The position numbers and the translations under genes are program-made. Of a stretch of DNA of 5,675 nt, positions 5,055 through 5,675 are shown piece by piece. The stretch comes from Azoarcus sp. (GTDB lineage: Bacteria > Pseudomonadota > Gammaproteobacteria > Burkholderiales > Rhodocyclaceae): NCBI GenBank assembly GCA_031285365.1, contig JAITWP010000043.1, positions 1 through 5,675 on the forward strand, read 5' to 3'. Every line of letters starts with the position of its first letter. Position 1 is the stretch's first letter. The notes beneath the pieces are model-generated. The model did no database searches, was not told the DNA's origin, and worked only from the letters and a program-made list of their open reading frames with translations.

Positions 5055-5675
5055 ATGTTGGGCCCTATATTTTCTGTCCTGTCGCCGGCGGGTACCCGGG
5101 CACGGCTTTCGATTCTCATCTTTCATCGGGTGAATCGATCGATAGATCCCTTGTTTCCTGAGGACGTTTCCGCGCATCATTTCGACAAGATATGCGCATG
5201 GGTGCGCTCCTGGTTTCACGTGTTGCCGCTGGACGAGGCTGTATGCCGGTTGCAAGCGAACAGCCTGCCGTCACGAGCGATGTCTATTACCTTCGACGAT
5301 GGTTATGCCGACAACGAAGAGATAGCAGCGCCTATCCTTGCACGATATGGGTTGACGGCCACTTTCTTCGTGGCTGTAGGCTACATCGGGGGCGGACGCA
5401 TGTGGAACGACACCTTGATCGAATCCATACGCCGAGCGCCAAGTACCAGCATAGACTTCGACAACATTGATGGTTTATCTGCGCTGGGAAGGCTCTCACT
5501 TGTTGACGTTACCGAGCGCCGGGCTGCTGCAGTTGCTGTCATTGACGCCGTCAAGTATTTACCTAGTGGGCGCCGTGATGAATTGGCGCAACAGGTCGCG
5601 CGTCGAAGCGGTGCCTGTTTGCCAGATGATTTAATGATGAGTCCCGCGCAGGTACGCTCACTACGGACTTTTGGC
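5055..5675 (+). CDS. Polysaccharide deacetylase (NodB homology), N-terminal part
   Basis: The frame is open from ATG 5055 to the last base, giving 207 residues; the 3' end lies outside the window. The N-terminus LSILIFHRVNRSIDPLFPED (residues 18-37) and then MSITFDDGYADN (76-87) mark the carbohydrate esterase 4/NodB fold (PF01522). D81 is the expected catalytic base and D82 a metal ligand of motif 1. TATFFVAVGYIGGGRMWND follows near residues 107-125, a stretch I associate with cluster-encoded cytoplasmic members. The second motif (H-x3-H) is normally found shortly after a segment like MMSPAQVRSLRTFG, so it should begin just past the window edge. There is no signal peptide, so it probably acts inside the cell on a lipid-linked or nucleotide-linked N-acetyl sugar (inference). 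It differs from the TIGR03006 PEP-CTERM-locus deacetylase, which opens with a VDVEDYF-type motif. GC content is intermediate (38 and 32 of 60 in two sampled blocks). Confidence 0.9.
   Translation, partial: MLGPIFSVLSPAGTRARLSILIFHRVNRSIDPLFPEDVSAHHFDKICAWVRSWFHVLPLDEAVCRLQANSLPSRAMSITFDDGYADNEEIAAPILARYGLTATFFVAVGYIGGGRMWNDTLIESIRRAPSTSIDFDNIDGLSALGRLSLVDVTERRAAAVAVIDAVKYLPSGRRDELAQQVARRSGACLPDDLMMSPAQVRSLRTFG

Noticed and set aside
4896..5255. 119-codon minus-strand frame over the small ORF and deacetylase start
   Set aside because: It opposes two plus-strand genes, has no recognisable motif, and has no context of its own.
5192..5470. 92-codon plus-strand frame within the deacetylase region
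   Set aside because: It is out of frame with the deacetylase, whose TFDDGY motif and family-like N-terminus clearly identify the true frame.
1..5675. CRISPR array, tRNA/rRNA, insertion sequence or attachment site
   Set aside because: No regularly spaced repeats, no cloverleaf-like or rRNA-like segments, no transposase motifs and no paired terminal repeats were seen on either strand.

Overview
The window is a stretch of a capsule/exopolysaccharide gene cluster of the exosortase A (XrtA, PEP-CTERM) type, with every recognised gene on the + strand. The organism is most likely a GC-rich betaproteobacterium (Rhodocyclales, Burkholderiales or Nitrosomonadales-like). That is inferred from the gene families and from GC-rich codon use in the first 3.2 kb; there is no rRNA or other marker to confirm it.

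Layout. Positions 1-3228 hold three tightly packed genes: the C-terminal part of an asparagine-synthase-like amidotransferase (1-791), a PEP-CTERM/EpsH1-associated glycosyltransferase of the stp1 type (797-2008), and an exosortase A-associated glycosyltransferase of the stp3 type (2005-3228, ATGA overlap). A 344-base gap (3229-3572) follows, in which base composition drops sharply to AT-rich. It contains a possible 41-codon ORF, two small hairpins, a good sigma70-like promoter (3401-3428) and a perfect 8-bp inverted repeat just downstream of the promoter (3431-3449). Next is a polytopic membrane protein of the exosortase A-associated O-ligase family (3573-4895). Then comes a previously easy-to-miss 50-aa hydrophobic ORF (4898-5050), packed between its neighbours with gaps of 2 and 4 bases. 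Last is the N-terminal 207 residues of a polysaccharide deacetylase (5055 to the window end), where composition rises again.

How the genes fit together (inference from families). The two GT4-like glycosyltransferases would add sugars to a lipid-linked repeat unit on the cytoplasmic face. The amidotransferase would amidate a sugar acid or other carboxyl group. The deacetylase would remove acetyl groups from an N-acetyl sugar. The membrane O-ligase/Wzy-like protein would polymerise or transfer the glycan on the periplasmic face. In XrtA genomes this polysaccharide locus accompanies the system that sorts PEP-CTERM proteins; exosortase itself and the chain-length/export genes are not in this window.

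The points most worth a second look are the small membrane ORF, the AT-rich segment from about 3281 to 5050 carrying the ligase, and the palindrome over the predicted transcription start of that segment. Nothing here amounts to a clearly new system; most of the window is a recognisable XrtA-type EPS locus.
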